DNA of 13,226 nucleotides, from NCBI GenBank assembly GCA_009618475.1, contig WJOV01000117.1:1-13226 (forward strand), read 5' to 3'. The translations under genes were made by a program, and so were the position numbers. Shown here piece after piece: positions 1 to 7,198 of the stretch; position 1 is the first letter of the stretch, and every line of letters begins with the position of its first letter. The notes below the pieces were generated by a model. That model was given only the letters and a program-made list of their open reading frames with translations. It was not told the origin of the DNA and made no database searches. This DNA comes from Methanosarcinales archaeon. Its GTDB lineage: Archaea > Halobacteriota > Syntropharchaeia > Alkanophagales > Methanospirareceae.

Positions 1-320
1 TCCAATTGATGAAATCCCGGTCTGGGTCCTCCTTTTCTCGTCGCCCTGCATATCCTCCTGTCGCCGATTGGAAATCCCCGTGGTTTTGAAAAAATGCCGT
101 TCTTATCCATCTTCCTTACCTCTTCCACTATCTCCCTTACCTTCTTCTCTTCTCCTTCCACCAATGCACCAAAGCACGTCTCCTTTACTCTAATGTCCAT
201 GCCGGGACCTGCCGCCATGCTCGTCTCTTCGCTAATCATAGACAAAATCTTACTCTTCACCTGCCCCGGTGTTATCGTCGAGTCAGGCGAAACCAAAATT
301 AGCCTCGTCTCAATCACCAT
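1..320 (-). CDS. mmp6: Methanogenesis marker 6-like protein, 3' end beyond the window
   Basis: An open frame of 106 visible codons starts at the ATG at 318-320 and continues past base 1, so the C-terminus is missing. The start is preceded by a purine-rich GGAGAAGGGAA stretch. Visible features are an N-terminal strand ETRLILVSPDS (4-14), KETCFGALVEG (46-56), a helical segment VREIVEEVRKMD (61-72), then FSKPRGFPIGDRRICRA (77-93) and GGPRPGFHQL (97-106). This pattern resembles the small (about 130-150 residue) methanogenesis marker 6 family, found in methanogens and relatives and of unknown biochemical role; I recognise it from memory of the family, not from a search. It lies downstream of hdrA on the same strand but has its own TATA-like box, and a T-rich tract separates the two, so it is probably transcribed separately. 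Family assignment is moderate; that it is a real gene is near certain. Confidence 0.65.
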   Translation of the reverse strand, partial: MVIETRLILVSPDSTITPGQVKSKILSMISEETSMAAGPGMDIRVKETCFGALVEGEEKKVREIVEEVRKMDKNGIFSKPRGFPIGDRRICRATRKGGPRPGFHQL

Positions 321-346
321 TTCCCTTCTCCTTCTTTTTACTTCCT

Positions 347-355
347 TTTATATAA
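347..355 (-). promoter_or_regulatory. TATA-like box for the marker 6-like gene
   Basis: On the minus strand the 66-bp gap between hdrA and the next gene contains AAAGTTATATAAAAGG, a good archaeal TATA box with a purine-rich flank. It lies about 30 bp upstream of the ATG at 320, so the transcript would have a very short leader. Position and composition are seen directly; promoter function is inferred. Confidence 0.45.
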
Positions 356-366
356 CTTTCTATTTA

Positions 367-388
367 TTTTCTAAAAAGAAAAAGTGTT
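367..388 (-). terminator. T5CT5 terminator-like tract after hdrA, partial copy of a dispersed repeat
   Basis: Beginning in the hdrA stop codon, the minus strand reads CACTTTTTCTTTTTAGAAAA. Two runs of five T separated by C are typical of archaeal oligo-T termination signals. The 22 bases here are identical to 11858-11879, just after tRNA-Ile, and the CACTTTTTCTTTTTA core recurs at 12794. It is therefore both a plausible terminator and part of a repeat family. The right half of the longer copies (CCTGTGCTAAAAGAAAAA) is absent here. Confidence 0.55.
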
Positions 389-2363
389 ATGCAAGTGCGA
401 ACAAGTTCTTCACCTGCGCCTCCACCTGCACGTTTTTGAAATGCCGCTGCTCCATCGCACCCACAGGGCAGGTTGCCGCACAAGTGCCGCATCCTTTGCA
501 TATCGCACCCACAACCATCACCCTGTTCTCCTTCTCGTCCAATGTCAATGCACCATAAGGACAAGCATCCACGCATAAACCACATCCTATGCAGCTCTCA
601 TCCGAAGCTGCCGTTATACCCTCTATTTTCGTCTTCCCCGTGACGAGTAATCTCGCCGCTCTTGATGCCGCTCCACTACCTTGCGCAACTGCAAACGGTA
701 TGTCCTTCGGACCCGATGCGCCTCCTGCGACAAATACACCACCTAATACCGTATCCACAGGACCCAACTTCGGATGCGCCTCCATAAACAGACCATCCGC
801 AGCACGCGGTATCTTCAGCATCTTCGATATCTTTTCTATATCCGAATGAGGCACGATGCCAGTGCCGAGAACGACTAAATCCACTTCTATATTCCTCACC
901 ACTCCCTTCAACGTATCCTCAGCCCTTATCACCAGATTCCCATTCGCCTTCTCTATCACCTCCGAAGGTCTTCCGCGGACGAATCTTATGCCAATCTCCC
1001 TTGCTCGGTTGTAAAACTCCTCATAACCGCGGAACGGCGCTCTTATGTCCATATAAAATAGATAGCACGAAATCTCCGGTCGCTTCTCCTTCAATAGAAT
1101 CGCATTCTTCATGTTAAACATGCAGCAGACCCCGCCAGAGCAATGAACGTTCGTTTTTATGTCTCGAGAGCCAACGCAATTGATGAATCCCAGCCTCATG
1201 GGCTCTTTACAATCCGAAGCTCTTATAACGTGTCCTTCCGTCGGACCCGCGGCATTCAAAAGCCGCTCAAATTCCATCGTCGTTATTACGTTGTCATATA
1301 GCCCATATCCGTAGTCGTTTCTCGGCTCGGGATCATAAGTTACGAACCCCGGCGCTACTATTATCACTCCCGCTTTCACCTTACTATACTTCTTCTCCTG
1401 CGAGAAATCTATCGCACCACGCTCACATGCTTTTATACATGCTTTGCACTCCTTACCTTCACTTCTTAAACAATTTTCCAAATCTATTACCGCACGGAGC
1501 GGAACGGCCTGAGGGAAAGGCACGTATGCCGCTCCACGAATACCGAATCCTTCATTAAAGTCGTATGGCACTTCTACCGGGCATTTCCCCGCACACTGTG
1601 CGCACCCCGTGCATTTATCTATATCTACATACCTCGGCTTGTGTTCTATCGTGATCTCGAAATTACCCACGAAACCTTCCACTTCCACTACCTCGGCATA
1701 CGACATTATCTCGATGTTTTCATTTCGTGCCACTTCCACCATCTTCGGTCCCAAAATGCAGATAGAGCAGTCATTCGTTGGAAACACCTTGTCAAACCGA
1801 GCCATCCTTCCTCCAATCGAAGGCTCCTTCTCCACCAAATACACGTGGAATCCCATGTCTCCAAGGTCCATCGCCGCTTGCATCCCTGCAACCCCCGCGC
1901 CTATAACCAGCGCATTCCGGTCCACTGCCACTTCCGATTCCTCCAAAGGCTCTAACAACTTAGCACGATAAACACCCATCCGAACTAAATCCTTCGCTTT
2001 CTTCGTTGCTCCCTCATGGTTCCATATATGCATCCAGCTACACTGGTCACGGATGTTAACGAACTCTAAAAGATATTGATTCACGCCAGCCTCCTCGCAG
2101 CACACTCTAAAAGTAGGCTCGTGCGTCTTAGGCGTGCACGCCGCAACCACCACGCGATTCAAATTATATTTGTGAATATGCTCCTGTATGTCCGCCTGTC
2201 CCGAATCAGAACACGTGAATTTGTTCACGGATACGCAAACCACCCCGGGCAGTGTCGCTGCATATCTCGCCACCTCATCGCAATCCACAACTCCTCCTAT
2301 GTTTACGCCGCATCTGCATACGAACACGCCTATTCTTTCTTCACCTTCTTTCTCTTTCTCCAT
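387..2363 (-). CDS. hdrA: Heterodisulfide reductase subunit A (FAD and multiple [4Fe-4S])
   Basis: HdrA is the flavoprotein core of the soluble heterodisulfide reductase. It bifurcates or confurcates electrons between the CoM-S-S-CoB couple (through HdrBC) and ferredoxin. The 658-residue length is the normal full length. Visible parts: N-terminal domain with CRCGVNIGG (16-24) and VVAACTPKTHEPTFR (72-86); Rossmann FAD motif GAGVAG (155-160) followed by EKEPSIGGRMARFDKVFP; the TNDCSICILGPKM signature (197-208) with Cys199 and Cys202, with no sign of selenocysteine; a ferredoxin-type insert with C251, C254, C257, C261 and a second set C298, C306, C309, C313; a second flavin segment GGVFVAGGASGPKDI (541-555); and two C-terminal clusters C591-C601 and C622-C632. 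It follows mvhD by 45 bp. No hdrB or hdrC is in the window, so the partner subunits must be elsewhere. The ATG at 2363 is the first possible start and has no clear Shine-Dalgarno. Confidence 0.96.
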   Translation of the reverse strand: MEKEKEGEERIGVFVCRCGVNIGGVVDCDEVARYAATLPGVVCVSVNKFTCSDSGQADIQEHIHKYNLNRVVVAACTPKTHEPTFRVCCEEAGVNQYLLEFVNIRDQCSWMHIWNHEGATKKAKDLVRMGVYRAKLLEPLEESEVAVDRNALVIGAGVAGMQAAMDLGDMGFHVYLVEKEPSIGGRMARFDKVFPTNDCSICILGPKMVEVARNENIEIMSYAEVVEVEGFVGNFEITIEHKPRYVDIDKCTGCAQCAGKCPVEVPYDFNEGFGIRGAAYVPFPQAVPLRAVIDLENCLRSEGKECKACIKACERGAIDFSQEKKYSKVKAGVIIVAPGFVTYDPEPRNDYGYGLYDNVITTMEFERLLNAAGPTEGHVIRASDCKEPMRLGFINCVGSRDIKTNVHCSGGVCCMFNMKNAILLKEKRPEISCYLFYMDIRAPFRGYEEFYNRAREIGIRFVRGRPSEVIEKANGNLVIRAEDTLKGVVRNIEVDLVVLGTGIVPHSDIEKISKMLKIPRAADGLFMEAHPKLGPVDTVLGGVFVAGGASGPKDIPFAVAQGSGAASRAARLLVTGKTKIEGITAASDESCIGCGLCVDACPYGALTLDEKENRVMVVGAICKGCGTCAATCPVGAMEQRHFKNVQVEAQVKNLFALA

Positions 2364-2408
2364 TTTCTATTTTTGCTTTTTGATTTGAATTTAGATATTT
2401 GGGTTTGT

Positions 2409-2873
2409 TTAGGATTTAGGATTTTTCACATCCACACGAGACTTCACGGGTGAGGGTCCCAACTCCTTTATCTCCTCTGTAAACTCTCGCATCACCTCTG
2501 CAAACTTCATCCCCTCTGATGCGGATATCCATTCCAGGCGAAGCCTCTCCGCTCCAAGCCCTAAATACTCCAACGCTTTTCTCGTATTTTCCACGCGCCG
2601 CTCCGCATTCAGGTTACCTGAGACGTAATGGCATTCACCCGGATGACAACCAGCGACGATGACGCCATCCGCACCGTTTTTGAACGCATCGAATATGAAA
2701 ACCGGCTCTACCCTCCCGGAACACATTACCCTTACTATTCGCACTCCCGGCGGATATTGATAGCGGGATACACCCGCAAGGTCTGCACCAGCGTAAGAGC
2801 ACCAATTACAGCAAAAAACCACTATTCTCGGCTCGAACTTCGGATATGTCTGGTCAAATTGCTCTGCTCCCAT
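2409..2873 (-). CDS. mvhD: MvhD/FlpD-like [2Fe-2S] electron-transfer subunit
   Basis: This 154-residue protein is the small iron-sulfur subunit that links HdrA to an electron-input module, either the MvhAG hydrogenase or a formate or F420 enzyme. Family marks are CCNWCSYAGADLAG (21-34), VRVMCSGRVEP (48-57) and VAGCHPGECHY (73-83), which supply the [2Fe-2S] ligands (Cys in 21-25, C51, C76, C81), and a helical tail. Its stop precedes hdrA by 45 bp, and its ATG lies 9 bp after the tbp stop, so the three genes look like one transcript. No hydrogenase or formate dehydrogenase subunit is adjacent, so the electron donor cannot be read from this window. No strong Shine-Dalgarno is visible (upstream sequence GAACTTTAAA). 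MvhD and FlpD cannot be told apart from sequence alone. Confidence 0.92.
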   Translation of the reverse strand: MGAEQFDQTYPKFEPRIVVFCCNWCSYAGADLAGVSRYQYPPGVRIVRVMCSGRVEPVFIFDAFKNGADGVIVAGCHPGECHYVSGNLNAERRVENTRKALEYLGLGAERLRLEWISASEGMKFAEVMREFTEEIKELGPSPVKSRVDVKNPKS

Positions 2874-2882
2874 TTTAAAGTT

Positions 2883-3434
2883 CTAAATTAGCTCTAAGTC
2901 CTTTAATTTAGTCAGCAAGGTATTCACTGACCTTTCACAGTCCTCTACTGTCTTTCCACCTGTTATAACCAGCCTTCCAGAGCTGAATATCAGTATGGCA
3001 CTCTTTGGCTCCTTTATCCGATATACCAACCCCGGGAAAACTTCAGGCTCGTACTCCATGCCTTCAAGCTCCAACCCCACTACAATAGCCCCGAGGTTGA
3101 GTTCTCTCCCTAGATTGGCGGAAGCAACAATATTTTGCACCTTAAACTCCGGATGCTCCACCACGTCTATGCCTAAGTTTCTAAGGTCGGAGGCAAGCTT
3201 GTCCATCACCACTCGCACACCTTCTTTAGTCTTAGACCCGGTGCAGACTACTTTCCCGGAACGAAAGATAAGGAAAGCGGATTTTGGATCTTTTGTCCTG
3301 TACACCAAACCAGGGAACTTCTTTTTCGTGAACACCGCATCTTCTAACTTCGATTCTATATATTCCAGGTCCAGACTATCAGCAATCCTTGCATTCGCTA
3401 CTACATTTTCTACCTTTATTTCTGGTTTTATCAT
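2883..3434 (-). CDS. tbp: TATA-box binding protein
   Basis: TBP recognises the TATA box and recruits TFB and RNA polymerase. The protein is a tandem duplication, as expected: repeat 1 at about 6-89 (IKVENVVANARI ... FPGLVYRTKDPKSAFLIFRSGKVVCTG) and repeat 2 at about 97-180 (FKVQNIVASANL ... FPGLVYRIKEPKSAILIFSSGRLVITGG). The frame is open further upstream to a TTG at 3452, but I choose the ATG at 3434. It gives 183 residues, the usual archaeal length, starts right before the first conserved strand, and has a purine-rich GGAGTATTGGGAAGAG sequence just upstream. The stop lies only 9 bp before mvhD, an unusual link between a general transcription factor and methanogenic redox genes. The promoter lies in the divergent region shared with rpl15. 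Confidence 0.96.
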   Translation of the reverse strand: MIKPEIKVENVVANARIADSLDLEYIESKLEDAVFTKKKFPGLVYRTKDPKSAFLIFRSGKVVCTGSKTKEGVRVVMDKLASDLRNLGIDVVEHPEFKVQNIVASANLGRELNLGAIVVGLELEGMEYEPEVFPGLVYRIKEPKSAILIFSSGRLVITGGKTVEDCERSVNTLLTKLKDLELI

Positions 3435-3497
3435 CTCTTCCCAATACTCCAAAATGCTTATAACATAAGGTAAGCTATAACTATACTATTGTTGTAA

Positions 3498-3509
3498 TCT
3501 ATAAAAGGT
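3498..3509 (-). promoter_or_regulatory. Possible TATA box for the tbp-mvhD-hdrA transcript
   Basis: On the minus strand the divergent region reads ACCTTTTATAGATT. The TTTTATAG core lies about 65-70 bp upstream of the tbp ATG, which would give a leader of roughly 40 nt. Other AT-rich stretches nearer the gene (for example TGTTATAAG at about 3456-3464) could serve instead, so the choice is tentative. Confidence 0.35.
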
Positions 3510-3511
3510 AA

Positions 3512-3520
3512 AGTATATAT
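3512..3520 (+). promoter_or_regulatory. TATA box for the rpl15-secY1-secY2 operon
   Basis: The plus strand reads GGTAAAGTATATATGAA. AGTATATAT is a good archaeal TATA box with a purine-rich BRE-like flank, and it lies 45-53 bp upstream of the rpl15 ATG. That places transcription start near 3540-3545 and gives a leader of about 20 nt containing GGGAAA. It partly faces the tbp promoter, so tbp and the ribosomal/Sec operon share a compact divergent control region. Confidence 0.45.
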
Positions 3521-3564
3521 GAATATAGATAATACTTCGCGGAGAACCGGGAAATAGAATAGAG

Positions 3565-3999
3565 ATGAAGAAGAGAGTAAAAAGGATAAGAGGAACAAGA
3601 ACCTGCGGTGGCGGCTCGGCTAAGAAGAGGAGAGGGAAAGGAAGTAAAGGGGGTTCAGGTAACGCAGGTGCCTACGAACATCATTTCGTGCGGTCTTTGA
3701 AAAAGGGTATAAGAAAGGGAAAAAACAAGTCCCAACTACTTCTTCAAAATCGCAGTGCTGATAAGGCGGTGAATGTAGGTGAGCTGGAGGAGATGCTGGA
3801 AGAACTGGTAGAAGAAGGAAAAGCGGAAGAGAAAGCGGATGGCATTTATCTCGATGCACCTCGGCTTGGCATACAAAAAATATTGGGCAAGGGGAAAGTA
3901 ACGAGGAAGCTGACGGTTAGGGCAACCAAAATTTCAAAGGTGGCAAGGGAGAAGATAGAAAGAGCAGGTGGGGAGGTAGAAGTAGCGAGTGGAGTGTGA
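3565..3999 (+). CDS. rpl15: 50S ribosomal protein uL15, archaeal type
   Basis: uL15 is a large-subunit ribosomal protein. The N-terminal basic, glycine-rich extension RGTRTCGGGSAKKRRGKGSKGG (9-30) and AYEHHF (36-41) are the archaeal/eukaryotic uL15 signature. The C-terminal globular part (about 70-144) contains DGIYLDAPRLGIQKILGKGKVTRKLTVRA and a closing helix KVAREKIERAGG. At 144 residues it has the expected length. It is followed 12 bp later by secY1, as in the archaeal spc operon (L30-L15-secY-adk). Here, however, no L30, S5 or L18 gene lies upstream; the neighbour is the divergent tbp, so this is the detached end of the spc cluster. Confidence 0.96.
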   Translation: MKKRVKRIRGTRTCGGGSAKKRRGKGSKGGSGNAGAYEHHFVRSLKKGIRKGKNKSQLLLQNRSADKAVNVGELEEMLEELVEEGKAEEKADGIYLDAPRLGIQKILGKGKVTRKLTVRATKISKVAREKIERAGGEVEVASGV

Positions 4000-4011
4000 A
4001 TATTGCCATAG

Positions 4012-5463
4012 ATGACTGAGATAAGATTAAGAGATGCTTTAACACCGATTTTAAGTAAATTCCCTATGGTTGAACGCCCGGGGTGGCACATTCATTTTAA
4101 AGCGAAGTTAGGCTGGACTGTTGCCATACTCGTTCTCTTTTTTGCCCTCGGCAACGTTCCCCTCTTCGGGCTAGGTCCGGACTCACTGGACCTTTTCGGC
4201 AGATGGCGTGCAATCTTTGCGGGTGAACGATTCTCGCTGACTGCTCTTGGAATCATGCCAATCGTTGATGCTTCCATTGTCTTACAGCTTCTTGTCGGTT
4301 CGGGAATAATAAAATTGAACTTGAGCGACCCAAAGGACCAGGCGTTTTACCAGAACATACAGAAACTGCTCGTTGTAGTATTCGCAGTTTTCATTAGCTT
4401 GACTTATGTCGTGGGCTTTTATAAGCCCAACCCGGAAATAGCCTTACAACTTGGTGTATCTTTGCAGGTCATCTCGCTCATGCTCTTCATTCAGGTATTT
4501 CTCGGCGGCATGCTTATATACTTCATGGATGAGGTGGTATCGAAATGGGGGATAGGGTCAGGCGTTTCGTTGTTCATCATCGCCGGCGTCTCTCAAGCGA
4601 TAATTACCGGTCTTATAAGCCCAATCCGCGTCGGGGGATGGGCAGTGGGCGTGATACCGAGATGGATACAAATAGCGGGGCAAGTACCAGCATACGAGAT
4701 ATTAGAAGGAGGAATAATTTTCCTTTTCGAGCATTACATGATAGCACTTATATCAACCATTGCGGTATTTTTCTTCGTCGTTTACCTCGAGAGCACCCGG
4801 GTAGAGATACCGTTGGCGCATTCCATGGCAAGAGGTGCACGCGGTAGGTTTCCGATTAAGCTGTTATACGCAAGCGTGCTTCCGATGATTCTTGTAAGAG
4901 CGTTACAGGCGAGCATACAGGGTTTTGGAAGGATGCTTTATAATCATGGAATTACTATATTCGGGACGTATGATGAAGCGGGCACTGCAATATCAGGCTT
5001 GGTGTATTATCTTGACCCTATTTATAGTCCCTGGGATTGGTTCCCGGGTCTTATGACAGTGCCTTATGCGGGCTGGCAAGTTGCCACGAGATTGACTATT
5101 GACCTTTCTTTTATGGTCGTAGGTGGAGCGATATTCGCTCTGTTCTGGATAAATACTACGGGAATGGGAGCAAAGGACGTGGCATCGCAGATACATCGTT
5201 CGGGGATGCAAATCCCCGGGCATCGGAGAAGTCCAGTAACGGTAGAGAGATTGATGGAGGGCTACATCCCGAAAATAGCGCTAATGGGTGGTGCTATCCT
5301 GGGTGTGATGTGCGTGGTTTCAAATATGTTTGGCACACTTGGGCAGGCATCCGGGACTGGCTTGCTCCTGGCGGTGAGCATTGCTTACAGGCTTTATGAG
5401 GACGTGGCATCCGAGCAGATGATGGAGATGTTCCCGGCGATGAGAAGGTTCTTCGGCGAATAA
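4012..5463 (+). CDS. secY: Preprotein translocase subunit SecY, conventional copy
   Basis: SecY forms the protein-conducting channel of the Sec translocon in the cytoplasmic membrane, with SecE and Sec61beta. The 483-residue protein shows the usual ten hydrophobic segments, starting at about 31-54. The plug/TM2 region has TALGIMPIVDASIVLQLL (77-94), TM5 has KWGIGSGVSLFIIAG (178-192), and the cytoplasmic 6/7 loop has RVEIPLAHSMARGARGRFPIK (263-283). The C5 loop carries IPGHRRS (401-407) with Arg405 at the conserved C5 arginine (E. coli R357 equivalent), and TM10 has the conserved SGTGLLLAVSIAYRLYE (447-463) and a normal cytoplasmic tail. It lies 12 bp after rpl15 and 2 bp before secY2, so it is in the same transcript. 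By its retained residues this is likely the housekeeping copy. Confidence 0.96.
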   Translation: MTEIRLRDALTPILSKFPMVERPGWHIHFKAKLGWTVAILVLFFALGNVPLFGLGPDSLDLFGRWRAIFAGERFSLTALGIMPIVDASIVLQLLVGSGIIKLNLSDPKDQAFYQNIQKLLVVVFAVFISLTYVVGFYKPNPEIALQLGVSLQVISLMLFIQVFLGGMLIYFMDEVVSKWGIGSGVSLFIIAGVSQAIITGLISPIRVGGWAVGVIPRWIQIAGQVPAYEILEGGIIFLFEHYMIALISTIAVFFFVVYLESTRVEIPLAHSMARGARGRFPIKLLYASVLPMILVRALQASIQGFGRMLYNHGITIFGTYDEAGTAISGLVYYLDPIYSPWDWFPGLMTVPYAGWQVATRLTIDLSFMVVGGAIFALFWINTTGMGAKDVASQIHRSGMQIPGHRRSPVTVERLMEGYIPKIALMGGAILGVMCVVSNMFGTLGQASGTGLLLAVSIAYRLYEDVASEQMMEMFPAMRRFFGE

Positions 5464-5465
5464 TA

Positions 5466-6929
5466 ATGAAGGCGAGATTGAAAGAGAAAAGATTGAGGGA
5501 TGCATTAACACCTTTTTTAAGTAAAATCCCGATGGTTGAACGTCCCAAAAGGCGTGTTCCATTCAAGACAAAGCTCGCATTTACCATCGGTATACTTATT
5601 CTTTATTTCGCATTGGGTAATATCCCCCTCTTCGGGCTATCTCTGGAATCACTGGACCTCTTCGGCAGATGGCGAGCGATTTTCGCAAGTCAAAGGTTCT
5701 CGCTCAGTGCTGTTGGGATTATGCCAATCATAAGTGCTTCGATTATTTTACAAATTTTAGCAGGTCCAAAAATAATGAAGCTCGACTTAACCAATCCCAG
5801 GGACCAGGCGTTTTATCTGAACATGCAGAAACTGCTTGTTCTTTGCTTCGTTGTTTTCACAAGCTATACCCTTACTATGGGCTTTTATATGCTCAATCAG
5901 ACTATAGCGGACCAACTCGGTGTATCCTTGCGCTTCATCTCCTTCTTACTCTTCCTTCAGGTCTTTTTCGGCGGTATGCTCATATATTACATGGAGGAGG
6001 TGGTATCGAGATGGGGAATAGGCTCAGGAGTGGGTCTTTTTATCGTTGCGGGTGTCTCTCAGCAAGTAATTACCGGTCTTATAAGCCCAATCCGTGTAGA
6101 AGGATGGGCAGTGGGCGTGATACCGCGATGGATACAAATAGCGCAGCAGGTAGAGCCATACGAGATATTGAGGGGGGGAATAACTTTCCTTTTCGATCAT
6201 CACTTAATCGCACTTATCACAACAGTCGCTTTGTTCTTCCTCGTGATTTATCTGGAGAGTGCTCGCATAGAGCTAAAAATACCGGGATATTTAAAAAGGA
6301 GAGGTGGTAGACGTAGAGTCAGATTTTCAGTTAAGCTTGTGCACTTTATGTATCCGGTAGTTATTCCACTGCTATTTTTGAATTTGGGAAGGAGTCTTCA
6401 GGCGAGCATACAGGGATTTGGAAGGATGTTTTATACTCGTGGAATTACTATATTCGGGACGTATGATGAATACGGAACGGCAGTATCAGGCTTGATGTAT
6501 TATCTCAATCCCATTTACAGCCCCTGGGACTGGGTGCCCCCGCTTTTGCACAGTGCATATCCGAACGTTGCAGGCTGGCAAATTGTAATAAAAGTAGCAA
6601 CCGACATGTCAATAATGGTCACATGCGCAATGATAATCGCTCTATTATGGATAAAATTATCACCGGGCATGGAAGCGAAAGACATAAAAGCAATGATTCG
6701 GAACTCCAAACTTCCGATTTACGGTCATAGTAGGGACTTAAAAGCGATAAAGAGAGCGGTTGACAGATACACACCAAAGATTGCAATGATGGGTAGTGGT
6801 GTCTTAGGTGCTTTGCTTGTAATTGGGAATATGTTCGGCACACTTGGTACAGTAAGTGTGCTGTATCTTTTCCTGAGTGTGATTGTTATTTATGGGATTT
6901 ACGAAGAGATTACCTCTGAGTGGAGTTAG
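5466..6929 (+). CDS. Second, divergent SecY paralogue
   Basis: The 487-residue protein is clearly SecY-like and aligns with the preceding gene almost throughout, including RLRDALTPFLSKIPMVERP near the start, DLFGRWRAIFA (64-74), GIMPIISASIILQIL (84-98), RWGIGSGVGLFIVAGVSQ (182-199) and SIQGFGRMFY (314-323). It starts 2 bp after the secY1 stop, so it is a tandem duplicate translated from the same mRNA. It departs from the family at functionally important places. The 6/7 loop is rewritten (LKIPGYLKRRGGRRRVRFSVK, about 270-290). The conserved C5 arginine is replaced by Ser422 (YGHSRD). The TM10 motif GTGLLLxVSIxYR becomes VLYLFLSVIVIYG (465-477), and the conserved C-terminal tail is missing. It has an intact frame and no sign of decay, so it is probably a specialised channel rather than a pseudogene. 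Its substrates are unknown. Confidence 0.93.
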   Translation: MKARLKEKRLRDALTPFLSKIPMVERPKRRVPFKTKLAFTIGILILYFALGNIPLFGLSLESLDLFGRWRAIFASQRFSLSAVGIMPIISASIILQILAGPKIMKLDLTNPRDQAFYLNMQKLLVLCFVVFTSYTLTMGFYMLNQTIADQLGVSLRFISFLLFLQVFFGGMLIYYMEEVVSRWGIGSGVGLFIVAGVSQQVITGLISPIRVEGWAVGVIPRWIQIAQQVEPYEILRGGITFLFDHHLIALITTVALFFLVIYLESARIELKIPGYLKRRGGRRRVRFSVKLVHFMYPVVIPLLFLNLGRSLQASIQGFGRMFYTRGITIFGTYDEYGTAVSGLMYYLNPIYSPWDWVPPLLHSAYPNVAGWQIVIKVATDMSIMVTCAMIIALLWIKLSPGMEAKDIKAMIRNSKLPIYGHSRDLKAIKRAVDRYTPKIAMMGSGVLGALLVIGNMFGTLGTVSVLYLFLSVIVIYGIYEEITSEWS

Positions 6930-6935
6930 CGATTG

Positions 6936-7096
6936 CTGGCGGGTATTTATTTACCGCCGAGAACGCAGAGAGCGCTGAGATGACAAAGAAAGATTGAACA
7001 CTGTCAAGATTCTGAAGGACGGTATCGGGGTGGTGAATGATTTCCCCAACTCTCCGCGTTCTCTGCGGGCTCAGCGGTAAGCAAGTATCTGGCGGG
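6936..7096 (+). mobile_element. MITE-like inverted-repeat element with 8-bp direct repeats
   Basis: Immediately after secY2 are two 37-bp arms, 6944-6980 and the reverse complement of 7051-7087, that match at 29 of 37 positions by my reading. They enclose a 70-bp spacer, for a 144-bp element. It is bounded by the perfect 8-bp direct repeat CTGGCGGG at 6936-6943 and 7089-7096 (one base of slack on the right), as expected for a target-site duplication. Each arm carries the short-period motif ACCGCNGAGNNCGCAGAG. The element has no open frame, so it would depend on a transposase supplied elsewhere. A purely structural RNA or terminator role is the alternative. Confidence 0.55.
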
Positions 7097-7138
7097 AGAT
7101 GTTGGAGAGAAAAAAAACCGCTAATTATTTATGCTCTC

Positions 7139-7153
7139 GTTTTTTTATTTTTC
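7139..7153 (+). terminator. T-rich tract, possible terminator of the rpl15-secY operon
   Basis: The plus strand reads CGTTTTTTTATTTTTC between the MITE-like element and the next gene. Runs of seven and five T are consistent with archaeal intrinsic termination. It lies over 200 bp after the secY2 stop and only about 45 bp before the next start, so it could instead be part of that gene's promoter region. Tentative. Confidence 0.3.
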
Positions 7154-7198
7154 TAAGACTTTGAGGATACGGAAGATAAAAGGGGGTGAAGGTGAAAG

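Noticed and set aside
94..558. Plus-strand 154-codon open frame at the left edge
   Set aside because: It lies antisense to the marker-6-like gene and to the end of hdrA, has low-complexity S/T/F-rich translation, and both opposite genes have recognisable conserved motifs.
2409..2452. Selenocysteine-containing HdrA or a programmed frameshift between mvhD and hdrA
   Set aside because: Both genes end and start cleanly with a 45-bp gap, and the HdrA signature TNDCSICILGPKM uses ordinary cysteine codons with no in-frame TGA.
3435..3452. Upstream TTG start for tbp adding six residues
   Set aside because: The ATG at 3434 gives the usual archaeal TBP length and has a purine-rich upstream sequence. 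The TTG would place the GGAG stretch inside the coding region.
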